Assembly: GCA_040381075.1 (NCBI GenBank)
Contig: JBEIHX010000041.1
Coordinates: 1-29,418 of the forward strand
Reading direction: 5' to 3'
Length of the DNA stretch: 29,418 nt
DNA from: JBEIHX01 sp040381075
Lineage (GTDB): Bacteria > Pseudomonadota > Alphaproteobacteria > Caulobacterales > Aquidulcibacteraceae
The notes beneath the pieces are model-generated. The model worked only from the letters and a program-made list of their open reading frames with translations, made no database searches and was not told the origin of the DNA. Shown here piece after piece: positions 7,110-14,939 of the stretch; position 1 is the first letter of the stretch; the number at the start of each line of letters is the position of its first letter. A program made the translations under genes and the position numbers.

Positions 7110-9137
7110 TCAGACAGGCCCCCGCACCGAAGGGCGCCTGCGCCGTAGCGGCCTTCCCAACACACCGAGCACGGCGCGCGCCACGCCCGCGGCGTCAAGA
7201 CCGGCCTCGGCGATCATGGTCCGGTAATCCGCCTGACCCTGGAAGCGGTCCGGCAAGGTGAGGCTGCGGACCTTCAGACCGCGATCCAGCAGGCCGCGCT
7301 GCGAGAGGAATTGGAAGACCTGGGCCGCGAAACCGCCCACCGCCCCCTCCTCAACGATCACCAAGGCCTCATGCTCGCGCGCCAGACGGCTGATCAGCGC
7401 CGTATCGAGAGGCTTGGCGAACCGCGCATCCGCAATCGTAACGGCGACGCCCGCGGCGTCCAGCGCCACTCCCGCCGCCTGGCAATCCGCCAGACGCGCG
7501 CCGAACGAGAGAATGGCGGCCCGGTCTCCCTCGCGCACAACGCGTCCTCGCCCGATCTGCAGCGGCGCAATCCGCGACGGCATTGCAAGACCCAGACCGT
7601 CGCCGCGCGGGTAGCGCACGCTGCTCGGACCATCATCGATGGCTGCACAGGTGGCGACCATACGCGCCAGTTCGACCTCATCGGCGGCCGCCATGACCAC
7701 GAACCCCGGCAGGGCTGCGAGCGCACCGATATCAAACGCGCCGGCATGCGTTGGACCATCGGCCCCGACCAATCCGGCGCGATCAATGGCGAACCGCACG
7801 GCGAGGCGCTGCAGCGCCACATCATGCACAACCTGATCCCACCCGCGTTGCAGAAACGACGAATACAATGCGCAGAAAGGCTTCAGGCCGCCGGCGGCGA
7901 GGCCGGCGGCGAATGTCACTGCATGCTGTTCGGCGATCCCGACATCATACATCCGATCAGGAAACGCCCTGGCGAACAGGTCAAGACCGGTTCCGGACGG
8001 CATGGCGGCGGTGATCGCGACGACGCCCGGGTCGTTGCGGGCCTCACGGATCAGGCTGTCGGCGAAAACCCGGGTGAAGCTCGGCGGCCCCTGCGGCGGC
8101 TTTTGCTGGGCGCCGCTCGCCACATCAAACTTCGCCACGCTGTGATAGCGATCCATGGCGGCCTCGGCCGGCGCGTACCCCTTGCCCTTCTCGGTGCGCA
8201 CATGCACGATCACCGGTCCCGCGTCAGCGGCGCGCGCCGTGCGCAACGCAGCGACGAGAGCCGCCATGTCGTGCCCGTCCACCGGCCCGAGCACCGTCAG
8301 CCCGAGTTGCGCAAAGAAACCGTCAGCCCCGGCGACCGCCCCGCGGCGAACAGCATCAAGATGGTGCTCCAGCGCGCCAACCGACGGCGCGATGGACATC
8401 GCGTTGTCATTGATGACCACGATCAGCCGGCGGGTTGTCGCGGCCGCCTGGTTCAGGGCCTCGAAGGCCATCCCAGCCGACAGCGATCCGTCTCCGATGA
8501 CAGCGACGACGTGGTGATCCTGACCCTGCTGATCGCGCGCGGCGCAAAACCCGAGCGCGGCCGAGATCGATGTCGCCGCGTGCGCCGCGCCGAAGGGATC
8601 GTAAACGCTCTCATCGCGCTTGGTGAACCCTGAGATCCCATTGGCCTGACGAAGCGTCGCCATCTGCGTCCGCCGCCCGGTCAGGATCTTGTGGGGATAG
8701 GTCTGATGACCGACATCCCAGACCAGAACATCCGTCGGCGTCTCGAAAACATAGTGGAGCGCGACGGTCAACTCGATCACGCCAAGCCCGGCGCCGAGAT
8801 GCCCCCCCGTGCGGCTTACCGCAGCGATCGTCTCGCGCCGCAGCGCCGCGGCGACCGCCGGCAGATGGCCGGCAGAAAGCCGGCGCAGATCGGCCGGCGT
8901 GGCGATCGCATCCAACGGATCGCCCTCACTGACCGAAGACCCGTCCCGCCCAGAGCGGCTCCTGCCGGAGTTTCTCGGGCCAAGGTCTTTCCGGCCAGAG
9001 CGATGTCGCGCCGGGCGCTCACCCGAGCACTCGGGCGTCGTCACTGCGCCCGGTCCAGCGCCGCCGCCCCCCAGGGGGACGGCGGCAGGACTGGCGTCGG
9101 GCGCATCGATTGCGAGGGAAAGGACCGCCTCGCTCAC
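7110..9137 (-). CDS. dxs: 1-deoxy-D-xylulose-5-phosphate synthase (Dxs)
   Basis: Thiamine-diphosphate enzyme joining pyruvate and glyceraldehyde-3-phosphate to DXP, the entry step of the MEP isoprenoid pathway. Visible signatures: 'WDVGHQTYPHKILTGRR', the TPP/Mg motif 'GDGSLSAGMAFEALN' ending in 'NDNAMSIAP', and the central 'DRAGLVGADGPTHAG' of the transketolase-like domain; the C-terminal domain is present. At 675 residues it is longer than the usual roughly 620-640, because about 75 low-complexity Arg/Gly/Ser-rich residues precede the conserved core. The frame begins at a GTG (9137) overlapping the pufM stop (GTGA). A second GTG at 9044 would give 644 residues. It is the last gene of the bch-puf transcript, as in Rhodobacter where dxs follows puf. 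Confidence 0.95.
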   Translation of the reverse strand: MSEAVLSLAIDAPDASPAAVPLGGGGAGPGAVTTPECSGERPARHRSGRKDLGPRNSGRSRSGRDGSSVSEGDPLDAIATPADLRRLSAGHLPAVAAALRRETIAAVSRTGGHLGAGLGVIELTVALHYVFETPTDVLVWDVGHQTYPHKILTGRRTQMATLRQANGISGFTKRDESVYDPFGAAHAATSISAALGFCAARDQQGQDHHVVAVIGDGSLSAGMAFEALNQAAATTRRLIVVINDNAMSIAPSVGALEHHLDAVRRGAVAGADGFFAQLGLTVLGPVDGHDMAALVAALRTARAADAGPVIVHVRTEKGKGYAPAEAAMDRYHSVAKFDVASGAQQKPPQGPPSFTRVFADSLIREARNDPGVVAITAAMPSGTGLDLFARAFPDRMYDVGIAEQHAVTFAAGLAAGGLKPFCALYSSFLQRGWDQVVHDVALQRLAVRFAIDRAGLVGADGPTHAGAFDIGALAALPGFVVMAAADEVELARMVATCAAIDDGPSSVRYPRGDGLGLAMPSRIAPLQIGRGRVVREGDRAAILSFGARLADCQAAGVALDAAGVAVTIADARFAKPLDTALISRLAREHEALVIVEEGAVGGFAAQVFQFLSQRGLLDRGLKVRSLTLPDRFQGQADYRTMIAEAGLDAAGVARAVLGVLGRPLRRRRPSVRGPV

Positions 9138-10195
9138 GGCGTGGGCTGCTGCGCAGTTGCGGGGTCGGCCGCGCCCGGCGTGCTCATCGCGGGATCCATC
9201 GCCGCCGGATCAACCGGCGCAACATCAGACAGCGTCGGCTCGGCCGGAACCTCCGTGACGTACTCCTCTACGGTGACGGGAGCATATCCGTGGCGCTGGG
9301 CCCAGCCGTACCAGTCGTCGATCACCGTGCCGGACAGAAGGATCCCGATGCCGCCCGTCAGCGTCGTCAGCACGGCGAACCACCACGCCCACCGGTGGAT
9401 CGACTCCATCGATGCGTTGAAACCCATCGTCCAGCGCCAGAACAATCCGGCGCGCTCCGAGGCCGTGCCGCGATCGGTGATCTGTTCGATCTCCCGCTCG
9501 CCGCCGTACCGGCTGACCGCAAGGATCGTGGCCCCGTGCATCGCGAAGAGAAGCACCGATCCATACAGGAAGACGATCGAAAGGCAGTGGAACGGATTGT
9601 AGAACAGGTTTCCGTAACGCAGTGAGAACGCGTTTGTCCAATCCAGATGGGAAAACACCCCGTAAGGCACCGCCTCGCTCCACGACCCCATCAGGATCGG
9701 GCGGATGAGGTTCAGCACCAGCGCCAGCCAGATGGCCGAGGCGAAGGCCCAGGCGACATGGGTTCCCATACCGAGCGACTTGGCGCGGTTATAGGTGCGT
9801 ATCCACCACAGCACCACCGCAACCAGGAAGCAGAAGCTCGCGATCATCCACCAGCCGCCCTCATTCAGGGGAATGAAGAGCTGCAGTCCGTAGTCCGCAG
9901 ATGGAGGATCCAGCGTCAGCCAGAACAGCTGGCGGATGAACTGCACGGGATCCCAGTTGACCGACGCCCACATATGCAGGCCGACGATCTCGAACCAGGC
10001 GAGGCCAAACAGCAGCGACAGCGTTCCCGTCCAGCCGAGATAGATCGGCCCGATCTGGGCGTTGCCGATCTTGCCGGCCCAATACGAGAAGAATGGCTGG
10101 CCGGCGCGCCCGACCTCCGATTTCGGCAGCGCGACGCCCATTTCCGCAGGCCCGCGCACCTGTACCTGGGTGAAGATGTTTTGGTAGCCGGCCAT
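9134..10195 (-). CDS. pufM: Photosynthetic reaction centre M subunit
   Basis: M subunit of the type II reaction centre, an integral membrane protein with five transmembrane helices that binds bacteriochlorophyll, bacteriopheophytin, QA and, with L, the non-haem iron. It starts 'MAGYQNIFTQVQVRG', almost identical to known PufM N-termini, with a GGGAGGG ribosome site upstream. Pigment and iron ligands are visible in 'NPFHCLS' (special-pair histidine), 'FAMHGATIL' and 'MESIHRWAWW'. The canonical protein would end near 'WAQRHGYAP' at about residue 306, but here about 47 further residues follow, rich in Pro, Ala, Glu and Asp with no Lys or Arg. No pufC or pufX follows; the stop overlaps the dxs start. 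Confidence 0.98.
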   Translation of the reverse strand: MAGYQNIFTQVQVRGPAEMGVALPKSEVGRAGQPFFSYWAGKIGNAQIGPIYLGWTGTLSLLFGLAWFEIVGLHMWASVNWDPVQFIRQLFWLTLDPPSADYGLQLFIPLNEGGWWMIASFCFLVAVVLWWIRTYNRAKSLGMGTHVAWAFASAIWLALVLNLIRPILMGSWSEAVPYGVFSHLDWTNAFSLRYGNLFYNPFHCLSIVFLYGSVLLFAMHGATILAVSRYGGEREIEQITDRGTASERAGLFWRWTMGFNASMESIHRWAWWFAVLTTLTGGIGILLSGTVIDDWYGWAQRHGYAPVTVEEYVTEVPAEPTLSDVAPVDPAAMDPAMSTPGAADPATAQQPTP

Positions 10196-10282
10196 GACGC
10201 CGCCCTCCCTTCAGACCTGAAACCTATCTGGCCCCCAAGCACTGGCGCCAGACCGACCCGACACGGTTCAACCCGCCCCGGA

Positions 10283-11110
10283 CTACTTGACCCAGAACGG
10301 CAGATTGAGCCACCAATCCCACCACTCGGGCCATCCAAGAGACCAAACCGGACCCGAGATGACGATGCAGACGGCTGACCAGAACCCCGCCGACAGGGCG
10401 AGAAAAAGTCCAAGCCGGTGGATCCCCAGCGTCCCGATTGAATAGCCCAGCACGTCGCGGAAGAACGTGTCCTCGTGCTCGGGCGTCTTCACCGTCTCTT
10501 TATCGCCAGGATTCACCGCCGACAGAATGAGCGAGCCGTGAAGAGCGAGCGCAAACGTCGTGGTGAAGAAAAACGTCACCGCGATCATGTGGGCTGGATT
10601 GTAATGGAAGTTAAGGTACTTGTAGCCCGTGTTCGACACCCAATCGAGATGGGTGAAGATGCCGTATGGAAATCCATGGTGCCAGGCGCCCATCAGGACA
10701 GGGCGGATGATCACCAGCGTCACATAGGCGAGGATCGCCACCCCGAACGCGAACGGCACGTGATAGCCGATCCCGAGCTTTCGTGCGATTTCAACCTCGC
10801 GAAGCATCCAACTGACGAATGCTCCGACCGCACAGACCGTGATAACCTGCCAGAGACCGCCCTCCAGCAGCGGCGCAAATCCAAGACCAATCTCCTCGGC
10901 TGGCGGATTGATCGTGATCAGCCAGGGGTTCCAGACACCCTGCTGCAATGCGCCGTAGAAGATCAGCGTTGTGCCAAGCGCCGCAAAAAAGGCGGCGGTG
11001 ACCCCGAAGAAACCAACGTAAAAGGGACCGACCCAGAAGTCGAAGATATCCCCTCCGATCAGTGTACCGCCGGGGACGCGGTACTTCCGTTCAAAGCTCA
11101 AAAGGGCCAT
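10283..11110 (-). CDS. pufL: Photosynthetic reaction centre L subunit
   Basis: L subunit of the type II reaction centre, 275 residues, the usual length. It begins 'MALLSFERKYRVPGGTLIGG'; an in-frame ATG at 11125 would add five residues, but 11110 matches the family and has GGGAG about nine bases upstream. Conserved ligands are in 'NFHYNPAHMIAV' (special-pair BChl), 'LALHGSLIL' (iron/QB histidine) and 'GIHRLGLFLAL' (iron ligand). Five membrane helices are evident. It is separated from pufA by a structured 335-base interval and from pufM by 87 bases, the normal puf arrangement. Confidence 0.98.
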   Translation of the reverse strand: MALLSFERKYRVPGGTLIGGDIFDFWVGPFYVGFFGVTAAFFAALGTTLIFYGALQQGVWNPWLITINPPAEEIGLGFAPLLEGGLWQVITVCAVGAFVSWMLREVEIARKLGIGYHVPFAFGVAILAYVTLVIIRPVLMGAWHHGFPYGIFTHLDWVSNTGYKYLNFHYNPAHMIAVTFFFTTTFALALHGSLILSAVNPGDKETVKTPEHEDTFFRDVLGYSIGTLGIHRLGLFLALSAGFWSAVCIVISGPVWSLGWPEWWDWWLNLPFWVK

Positions 11111-11212
11111 CTCGTCTTCTCCCAAAGATTGGCCGCGTCACGACCGTGCGAATGCCCGTCCCGCCCGATAGACCAGCTGACCGCGGACATGTCGCCTCGC
11201 GGCCCGCATTCA

Positions 11213-11251
11213 GGCCACACATGCGGGCCACACATGCGGGCCACACATGCG
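11213..11251. repeat. 13-bp perfect triple tandem repeat in the puf intercistronic gap
   Basis: GGCCACACATGCG is present in three identical consecutive copies (11213-11225, 11226-11238, 11239-11251). The transcript carries CGCATGTGTGGCC three times. It lies about 100 bases upstream of pufL and outside any plausible gene. Confidence 0.92.
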
Positions 11252-11283
11252 CGTGGTCGTCGCCGAATGGTTCCGGCGATCCG

Positions 11284-11321
11284 GGCGTCCGACGTACGGT
11301 CATCCCGTCGCGTCGGACGCC
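11284..11321 (-). promoter_or_regulatory. Perfect 11-bp inverted repeat (mRNA stem-loop) between pufA and pufL
   Basis: GGCGTCCGACG at 11284-11294 and its exact complement CGTCGGACGCC at 11311-11321 are separated by 16 bases. In the puf mRNA this forms an 11-bp GC-rich stem. There is no U-run after it, so it resembles an mRNA-stabilising hairpin more than an intrinsic terminator. Confidence 0.75.
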
Positions 11322-11339
11322 TTCTGGGTCGCCTTCATT

Positions 11340-11378
11340 CCGGGGAGCGAAAAGATCGGGGGGTCACTCCGCTCCCGG
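11340..11378 (-). promoter_or_regulatory. Imperfect GC-rich inverted repeat between pufA and pufL
   Basis: CCGGGGAGCG at 11340-11349 pairs with CGCTCCCGG at 11370-11378 with one bulged G, leaving a loop of about 20 bases. It lies between the first post-pufA hairpin and the 11-bp stem at 11284-11321, so three consecutive stems follow pufA. Confidence 0.6.
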
Positions 11379-11418
11379 AGAGGCCGGCGATCACGACCAC
11401 GCAGCCGCGCCCGCCGTC

Positions 11419-11440
11419 CCGGTCTCCGTTGAGACCCCGG
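11419..11440 (-). promoter_or_regulatory. Hairpin immediately after the pufA stop codon
   Basis: GGTCTC (11421-11426) and GAGACC (11431-11436) are separated by a four-base loop and flanked by CC and GG that can extend the stem with a small bulge. In the transcript this starts about five bases after the pufA stop codon, the place where the pufBA 3' stabilising stem-loop is found in Rhodobacter. No U-tract follows it. Confidence 0.7.
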
Positions 11441-11445
11441 TCGGT

Positions 11446-11616
11446 TTACCCGCCCGGCGTCGCCGTGTCGGCCGCTGGATAGGGCTGGTTCAACCAGCTG
11501 CCATACCGCGGCGTCGACAGTTGAACGAAGTGGTTCACCATCACCATGAAAAAGGCGAAGGTGAGAATGCCGATCAGCGCCCGGCGCGGATCGAACAAGA
11601 GCCAGACTTTCCACAT
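11446..11616 (-). CDS. pufA: Light-harvesting LH1 alpha polypeptide
   Basis: A 56-residue antenna polypeptide, short but clear. It begins 'MWKVWLLFDPRRALIGILTF', where LH1 alpha proteins have 'W(K/R)(I/V)WL(L/V)FDPRR', followed by one membrane helix and the axial bacteriochlorophyll ligand His29 in 'VMVNHFVQLST'. The periplasmic tail is Pro/Trp rich. AAGGAG lies nine bases before the ATG. It sits 27 bases after pufB in the same operon and forms the ring antenna with PufB around the reaction centre. Confidence 0.97.
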   Translation of the reverse strand: MWKVWLLFDPRRALIGILTFAFFMVMVNHFVQLSTPRYGSWLNQPYPAADTATPGG

Positions 11617-11643
11617 GTCCGTATACTCCTTATTCAGCGATCC

Positions 11644-11790
11644 CTAGAACCAGGGACGCCAACTCCACACGAGACCGTGGGCGATCAAGTTCAAGATGAA
11701 GAAACCGATCATGGAGCCCATCAGGACACCATGAAATTCCTTCGCCTCGGCCTCGGTCAGGCCCGACGGATACTCTTTCCGATCGTCCAT
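11644..11790 (-). CDS. pufB: Light-harvesting LH1 beta polypeptide
   Basis: A 48-residue antenna polypeptide. The N-terminal soluble part includes 'GLTEAEAKEFHGVLMGS', the usual LH1 beta block with a conserved His20, and the single membrane helix ends 'LIAHGLVWSWRPWF', where His38 is the axial bacteriochlorophyll ligand and W-RPW the conserved C-terminus. GGAGGAATT precedes the ATG with good spacing. It is first of pufB-A-L-M and follows bchZ by 128 bases; no pufQ lies between. Confidence 0.97.
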   Translation of the reverse strand: MDDRKEYPSGLTEAEAKEFHGVLMGSMIGFFILNLIAHGLVWSWRPWF

Positions 11791-11918
11791 ACCAATTCCT
11801 CCAGCCTACGCCCCGCAGGGGCGCTGCCGCGTCCACGCCACGCGGCTGGCGTCGTCCCGGCGGATGCGGGGGCGAACTGTTGATCGGCGCAGGCCGGTCA
11901 AGGGGAAGCCGCGAAGCG

Positions 11919-13370
11919 TCATGAAGATGCTCCGTTGGCCAATGTATTCTGGGCGGCAATAAGCCGCTCCTCGTCAACCGTGGCGAGCCCCGCAGCACGG
12001 GCCTGGCGCTCGGCCGCGTCGCGCAGCCGCTTGGCGGCGGAAATCCGGATCAGCATGGGCTGGCTGTCGACGATGCGGTCGAAGGCGGCCTTTGCCGCAG
12101 GATCCCAGCCGAGTTCCTGATGGACGCGCGCCGGCGTTGCCTCGACCCTGTCGAGGTCGGCGCCAAGCGGCAGAATGTGGAACAGCGCGTCAAACAGCGC
12201 GTTGCAGACTTCCTGCACAAGATAGGTGGCGCCAGCGTAGCCCATGAACGGCGTCCCGGTATGCCGGCGGATCACAGCCCCTGGAAACGACGCCGGGATG
12301 TAGACGCTGCGCGCCCCCGCCTCAGCGAGATACATGCGTTCATTGTAACTTCCGAACACCACGAGCGGCGGGCTGCGCTGCAAGGCAGCGCGGACGGTCT
12401 GGTTGTCCGTCTTGGCGCCTGCCCTGCGGGCCATCGAGAACACGCAGGGCAAACCAAGATCGTCCTCAAGAAAACTGCGCACGCCCCGCACATATGTTTC
12501 ATTCGCCACGATCGCGAAATTCGCCGTGGCGAAGAAGTCCTGCGTAACGCTGCGCCATAGGTCCCACAGCGGCTTGATCGTGGTGTGCTTCTCGCGGGCG
12601 ATGAAGGGTTCCGGATCAAGGTCCAGAAGGGCGGCGAGGGCGCGCAGAAAGGCCGTGGTTGATTCAAGCCCTATGGGCGCCTGCAGATAGGGTCGCTCCA
12701 GCGTTTCACACAATCCCCGACCGAATTCACGATACAGGCAGACATTGACCTCGGCGTCTGCAAGGCGGCGAATATCGGCCAGATGGCTGCCGAGCGGAAA
12801 GACCATATTGACCTCGGCCCCGATGCCCTCGATCAATCGACGGATCTCAGCCACGTCGGAGGGCATGTTGAACATGCCGTATGCCGCCCCGATGATGTTT
12901 ACCTTCGGCTTTTGCCCGGGCTTTCGAACCTTCAGCTCCGGGACTTTTTTCGGCCCGAACTGTTTCCACAGCCAGGTCAGCGCCCGATCTGCGCTCTGCC
13001 ACTGATCCTCGTCGATGGTGCGTGGCAGGAAACGCTGAATGCTTGTTCCCTCAGGCGTCACCCCGCCCCCGATCATCTCGGCGATCGAGCCAGTCACGAC
13101 AACGCTGGGAAGATCCGGATCAAGGGCCTTCCATGCGCGCTTCATCGAGCCTTCGGTGCCTGTCTTGCCCAATTCCTCCTCGGCGAGACCCGTCACCACA
13201 ATGGGCAGCTCATGAGGCGGCAGGGCGTCCGTGTAGTGGAGCACCGACGTCACCGGCAGATTCTCGCACCCCACCGGCCCATCAATGATGACCTGCAGCC
13301 CCTTGACGGCGGTGAACACGTAAACCGCGCCCCAATAACCGCCGGCCCGGTCATGATCGATGATCAGCAT
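11919..13370 (-). CDS. bchZ: Chlorophyllide a reductase subunit BchZ
   Basis: One of the two NifDK-like subunits of chlorophyllide a oxidoreductase, which reduces ring B of chlorophyllide a on the way to bacteriochlorophyll a. At 483 residues the length is normal. The start is placed at the ATG at 13370 ('MLIIDHDRAGGYWGAVYVFT'), since the frame upstream to 13514 overlaps bchY and is not family-like. 'DGPVGCENLPV' (30-40) carries Cys35, probably a cluster ligand shared with BchY, and 'GAAYGMFNMPSD' lies mid-protein. The gene follows bchY by 55 bases. The window's puf promoter may lie inside its 3' part, as in Rhodobacter, but none was identified. Confidence 0.97.
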   Translation of the reverse strand: MLIIDHDRAGGYWGAVYVFTAVKGLQVIIDGPVGCENLPVTSVLHYTDALPPHELPIVVTGLAEEELGKTGTEGSMKRAWKALDPDLPSVVVTGSIAEMIGGGVTPEGTSIQRFLPRTIDEDQWQSADRALTWLWKQFGPKKVPELKVRKPGQKPKVNIIGAAYGMFNMPSDVAEIRRLIEGIGAEVNMVFPLGSHLADIRRLADAEVNVCLYREFGRGLCETLERPYLQAPIGLESTTAFLRALAALLDLDPEPFIAREKHTTIKPLWDLWRSVTQDFFATANFAIVANETYVRGVRSFLEDDLGLPCVFSMARRAGAKTDNQTVRAALQRSPPLVVFGSYNERMYLAEAGARSVYIPASFPGAVIRRHTGTPFMGYAGATYLVQEVCNALFDALFHILPLGADLDRVEATPARVHQELGWDPAAKAAFDRIVDSQPMLIRISAAKRLRDAAERQARAAGLATVDEERLIAAQNTLANGASS

Positions 13371-13425
13371 TGCGGCCCTCCCTGGGAGAGCGCGGCGTGC
13401 GGGAAAGTGCGGGAGCGCATCGCCA

Positions 13426-14931
13426 TCATGTCCCAACCGCCTCCTCGGCCTTGCGCTGGGCGGCGATTGATTTGGCGTATCGCGCCTTGAACTCCGGCCG
13501 GGATTGCGGTTCATCCTGCCAGACCCCAGCCGTGTCGCCGGCGCCGACCCCCTCGAAAAAGGCTGTCATCCGGTCAAAACGCGCCTTATTGGCGAGAGCT
13601 GCGTTGACCACGGCTGCAAGTGATCCAGCCCCTGCGGGCCCCATCAAAGGTCTGGCTGAGATAAGGTTTGTAAAATACAGCCCCGGAATGGATCTTTCCT
13701 TCGCATGCTGAACAACCGGCGTGGTGCCAATGGCCAGGTCCGGGGTCAAAGCGTCCACGGCCGCCTTGTCCTGCTCCAGGCTCGCGCGATAGCGAACCGT
13801 CACGCCATGCGCCTCAAGCCAGGCGCGATCCGGCTCAGACCAGGCGGTGCGCGGCAGCGCCGTGCCGACATAGACGACGTCCGCCCCGCTCTCGATGAGA
13901 AGCCGCGCCACCAGGAGTTCGCTGCCCTCGTAACCCGAAACCGTAATGCGCCCCCGGATGCGCGCGCCGTCGAGGGCCGCCCTGATCGCCGGAAGGACCG
14001 CGTTTTTCGCCGCAGCGGTCCTGTCCGCCGCAACCCCGCAGGCGGCCCCGACCGCGTCAAGCCAGGCTGCTGTCCCGTCGACACCGACCGGCGCCGACCC
14101 GATTACGCTGCGCCCGGCCGCTTCGAACTCGCGCACGCTCGCTGTGTAGAACGGATGAACTGCGGCGACGGCAGCGCAATCAAAGGCGGCGTAGAGTTCA
14201 CGCCATTCACGCGTCGGCACAACCGGCCCTGCGGCGAGTCCCATCGGCGCGAGCATCATGCCAACGCCCACCGGGTCGGCAGGAAACATTTCGCCCAACA
14301 GCGTGATGCTGGGCCGGTCCGTCCGGCGGTCCGGCGCAGCGACCGGACCTTGCGCGATTTCCTGACGCGCATAGGCGAGCATGGCGCCGGCGAGAACGTC
14401 CTTGGCTTCGGCATGCGTCGGCACACCGAACCCGGGGACATCGATGCCGATAATGCGCACGCCGTCGATTTCCTTTGGCAGCAGGCGCAATGGAACGCCG
14501 GACGCCGACGGCACGCAGAGATTGGTGACCACAACGGCGTCGTAAAGCGCCGGGTCCGCGAGCTGGTACACAGCGGCGCGAATGTCCTCAAACAGCTTGC
14601 CCGTCACAAGTGTTTCAGAGTTGAACGGGACATACCCAACCGGCCGGCGGGCGCCGTAGAAATGCGATGTGAAGGTCAATCCGTAGACGCAGCACGCCGA
14701 ACCCGAGAGAACGCTCGCCGTGCGGCGCATGCGCAGACCCACCCGCAGTGAGCCGAAGGCCGGACACATGCCCTGAGGTTTGTCATGGGGGCCCAGCGGA
14801 TAGTCAGCGGCGTAACGGTCGAGGATCTCACCGGCGCCGGCGGCGCGCGCCTCGGCGCGCAGCTGTTCGCCCGGCGCATGGCATCCAGATGCAGCCGGGT
14901 TGCTCGCGTTAGAGGGTGAGGGATGATCCAT
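13426..14931 (-). CDS. bchY: Chlorophyllide a reductase subunit BchY
   Basis: NifDK-like subunit of chlorophyllide a oxidoreductase, partner of BchZ; electrons come from the BchX Fe protein. It has 501 residues, a normal length. Cys56 in 'QGMCPAFGSLRVGLRM' and Cys80/Cys81 in 'SGSACCVYGLTFTSHFYG' are candidate [4Fe-4S] ligands, and 'ARRPVGYVPFNSETLVTGK' is typical of BchY. The first roughly 20 residues are Ser/Asn/Pro-rich and poorly conserved, so a later start is possible. The ATG at 14931 is eight bases after the bchX stop. Confidence 0.97.
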   Translation of the reverse strand: MDHPSPSNASNPAASGCHAPGEQLRAEARAAGAGEILDRYAADYPLGPHDKPQGMCPAFGSLRVGLRMRRTASVLSGSACCVYGLTFTSHFYGARRPVGYVPFNSETLVTGKLFEDIRAAVYQLADPALYDAVVVTNLCVPSASGVPLRLLPKEIDGVRIIGIDVPGFGVPTHAEAKDVLAGAMLAYARQEIAQGPVAAPDRRTDRPSITLLGEMFPADPVGVGMMLAPMGLAAGPVVPTREWRELYAAFDCAAVAAVHPFYTASVREFEAAGRSVIGSAPVGVDGTAAWLDAVGAACGVAADRTAAAKNAVLPAIRAALDGARIRGRITVSGYEGSELLVARLLIESGADVVYVGTALPRTAWSEPDRAWLEAHGVTVRYRASLEQDKAAVDALTPDLAIGTTPVVQHAKERSIPGLYFTNLISARPLMGPAGAGSLAAVVNAALANKARFDRMTAFFEGVGAGDTAGVWQDEPQSRPEFKARYAKSIAAQRKAEEAVGT

Positions 14932-14939
14932 TCCAGCCC

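Larger units (their letters stand above)
11111..11445. other. pufA-pufL intercistronic region with hairpins and repeat
   Basis: This 335-base gap holds no credible gene. Read in the transcript direction (- strand) it has a hairpin directly after the pufA stop, two larger inverted repeats and a 13-bp triple repeat, all listed separately. In Rhodobacter the corresponding gap carries stable stem-loops that protect the pufBA segment from 3' decay, so antenna mRNA outnumbers reaction-centre mRNA. The same role is inferred here from position and structure. Confidence 0.75.

Noticed and set aside
7311..8633. A 440-codon + strand frame antisense to dxs
   Set aside because: Composition typical of antisense shadow frames; the opposite strand is unmistakable Dxs.
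11111..11445. Possible small gene (pufQ- or pufX-like) between pufA and pufL
   Set aside because: Neither strand gives a hydrophobic peptide with a ribosome site; the region is dominated by inverted and direct repeats.
10475..11482. A + strand frame antisense to pufL and the puf gap
   Set aside because: Shadow of pufL; no conserved domain.
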